Source: Actinomycetota bacterium (lineage in GTDB: Bacteria > Actinomycetota > Actinomycetes > Streptosporangiales > Streptosporangiaceae). From it: DNA of 12,552 nucleotides. Below, in pieces: positions 12,005 through 12,552 of the stretch. The stretch is from assembly GCA_003168295.1 (NCBI GenBank), contig PMST01000346.1, positions 2,995 through 15,546 of the forward strand, read 5' to 3'. Positions within the stretch are counted from its first letter, which is position 1. Each line of letters starts with the position of its first letter. Below the pieces are notes generated by a model that ran no database searches, was not told the DNA's origin, and saw nothing but the letters and a program-made list of their open reading frames with translations. The position numbers were made by a program, and so were the translations under genes.

Positions 12005-12552
12005 ATGGCTATCGAAATCCAGCCGGAAAGCGCGCAGGTCCCTAGCGGACGCGAACCTGCCGCGGAATCGAAGGCGCGGCCCGGGTGGTTGCGCCCGGCC
12101 GCGCACACCGCGCTGATCGGGGCGATCATCGGGTACGCGCTCGGGCACCTGCTCGGTAACGCCATTTCCAGCGGCTATCAGCAACTCCCCCTGGCTGACA
12201 GTAACGACACCCCGATCGTCCTCGGCTATCTCTTCGGCGTGCTCGGCTGGCTGATCGGGCTGGGCGTCTTCAACGACCCGGTCCGGCAGATGCTCGGCAA
12301 GCCGGTCACCGGCGCGGGCGAGGGTCACGTCGGGGATGACCTGGCCAAGTACTTCAGGTACTCCCTGGACCACAAGGTGGTCGGCATCCAGTACCTGTTC
12401 GCGATGATCGGCTACTTCCTGACCGGCGGCCTGTTCGCGATGGCGATCCGGGCCGAGCTGCTGTCGCCGACCTACCACCTGCTCACCCCGAGCGCCTACC
12501 TCGAGGTGGTCGGCGAGCACGGCACCATGATGATGATGATGATGACCTCGGT
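12005..12552 (+). CDS. ctaD: Cytochrome c oxidase subunit I, N-terminal part (3'-truncated by window edge)
   Basis: The ATG at 12005 has GAGG eight bases upstream; 182 complete codons are visible and the frame is open to the window end. Residues ~35-52 and ~68-89 are two hydrophobic segments that precede the usual first helix. Then come the conserved entry motif YSLDHKVVGIQYL (canonical T-D-H-K-x-I-G-x-x-Y) and a helix at ~128-150. E171-H172-G173-T174 follows, in which H172 corresponds to the first low-spin haem ligand of the family. Six consecutive methionines (175-180) come next. The rest, including the CuB site, lies outside the window. It forms an operon with the cupredoxin and subunit II genes. 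The N-terminus is about 100 residues longer than in classical subunit I. Confidence 0.93.
   Translation, partial: MAIEIQPESAQVPSGREPAAESKARPGWLRPAAHTALIGAIIGYALGHLLGNAISSGYQQLPLADSNDTPIVLGYLFGVLGWLIGLGVFNDPVRQMLGKPVTGAGEGHVGDDLAKYFRYSLDHKVVGIQYLFAMIGYFLTGGLFAMAIRAELLSPTYHLLTPSAYLEVVGEHGTMMMMMMTS

Noticed and set aside
1..12552. CRISPR array, tRNA or rRNA genes
   Set aside because: No regularly spaced repeats of suitable length and no cloverleaf or rRNA-like sequence seen on either strand.

Overview
The window looks like chromosomal DNA from a high-GC Gram-positive bacterium (Actinomycetota). The evidence is strong G/C bias at third codon positions, frequent GTG/TTG starts, an apparently leaderless TetR-type gene, a BldG/SpoIIAA-type STAS protein and an aa3-type (ctaC/ctaD-like) oxidase operon. 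I cannot name the genus from sequence alone.

Layout. (1) 1-1412, + strand: the 3' end of one ABC-2-type permease gene, then a complete paralogous permease coupled to it by an ATGA overlap; the ATPase partner presumably lies upstream of the window. (2) 1413-1933: a non-coding convergent spacer holding copy A of an imperfect repeat of about 110 bp. (3) 1934-4822: a two-gene divergent module, a secreted/membrane fusion protein ending in an isoprenylcysteine-methyltransferase-like (ICMT-like) domain (- strand) and a TetR-family regulator (+ strand), with a perfect 13-bp-arm palindrome between them. (4) 4823-5014: a second convergent spacer holding copy B of the repeat in the same orientation, so the module is bracketed by direct repeats. 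(5) 5015-6039, - strand: a small membrane protein and a STAS-domain protein in which the usual phospho-serine position is cysteine. (6) 6040-6447: a gap with no convincing gene. (7) 6448-9726, - strand: a tightly packed four-gene operon, response regulator > histidine kinase > membrane-anchored TlpA/ResA-like thioredoxin > single-pass protein with three cysteines. (8) 9727-10306: a divergent spacer with several inverted repeats. (9) 10307 to the end, + strand: a CuA-like cupredoxin protein, cytochrome c oxidase subunit II, and the N-terminal part of subunit I.

How the parts may work together. The thioredoxin and two-component operon sits head-to-head with the terminal-oxidase operon. The arrangement suggests that envelope redox or copper-centre assembly and oxidase expression are linked, but this is inferred from gene order only. 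The TetR gene, its palindrome and the fusion gene form a self-contained regulated unit, apparently inserted between or bounded by copies of a dispersed non-coding repeat. The most unusual items are that repeat pair, the ICMT fusion, the cupredoxin next to subunit II that lacks the CuA histidine, the collagen-like N-terminus of subunit II, and the tandem repeat that supplies several phased GTG start codons at the kinase/thioredoxin junction.
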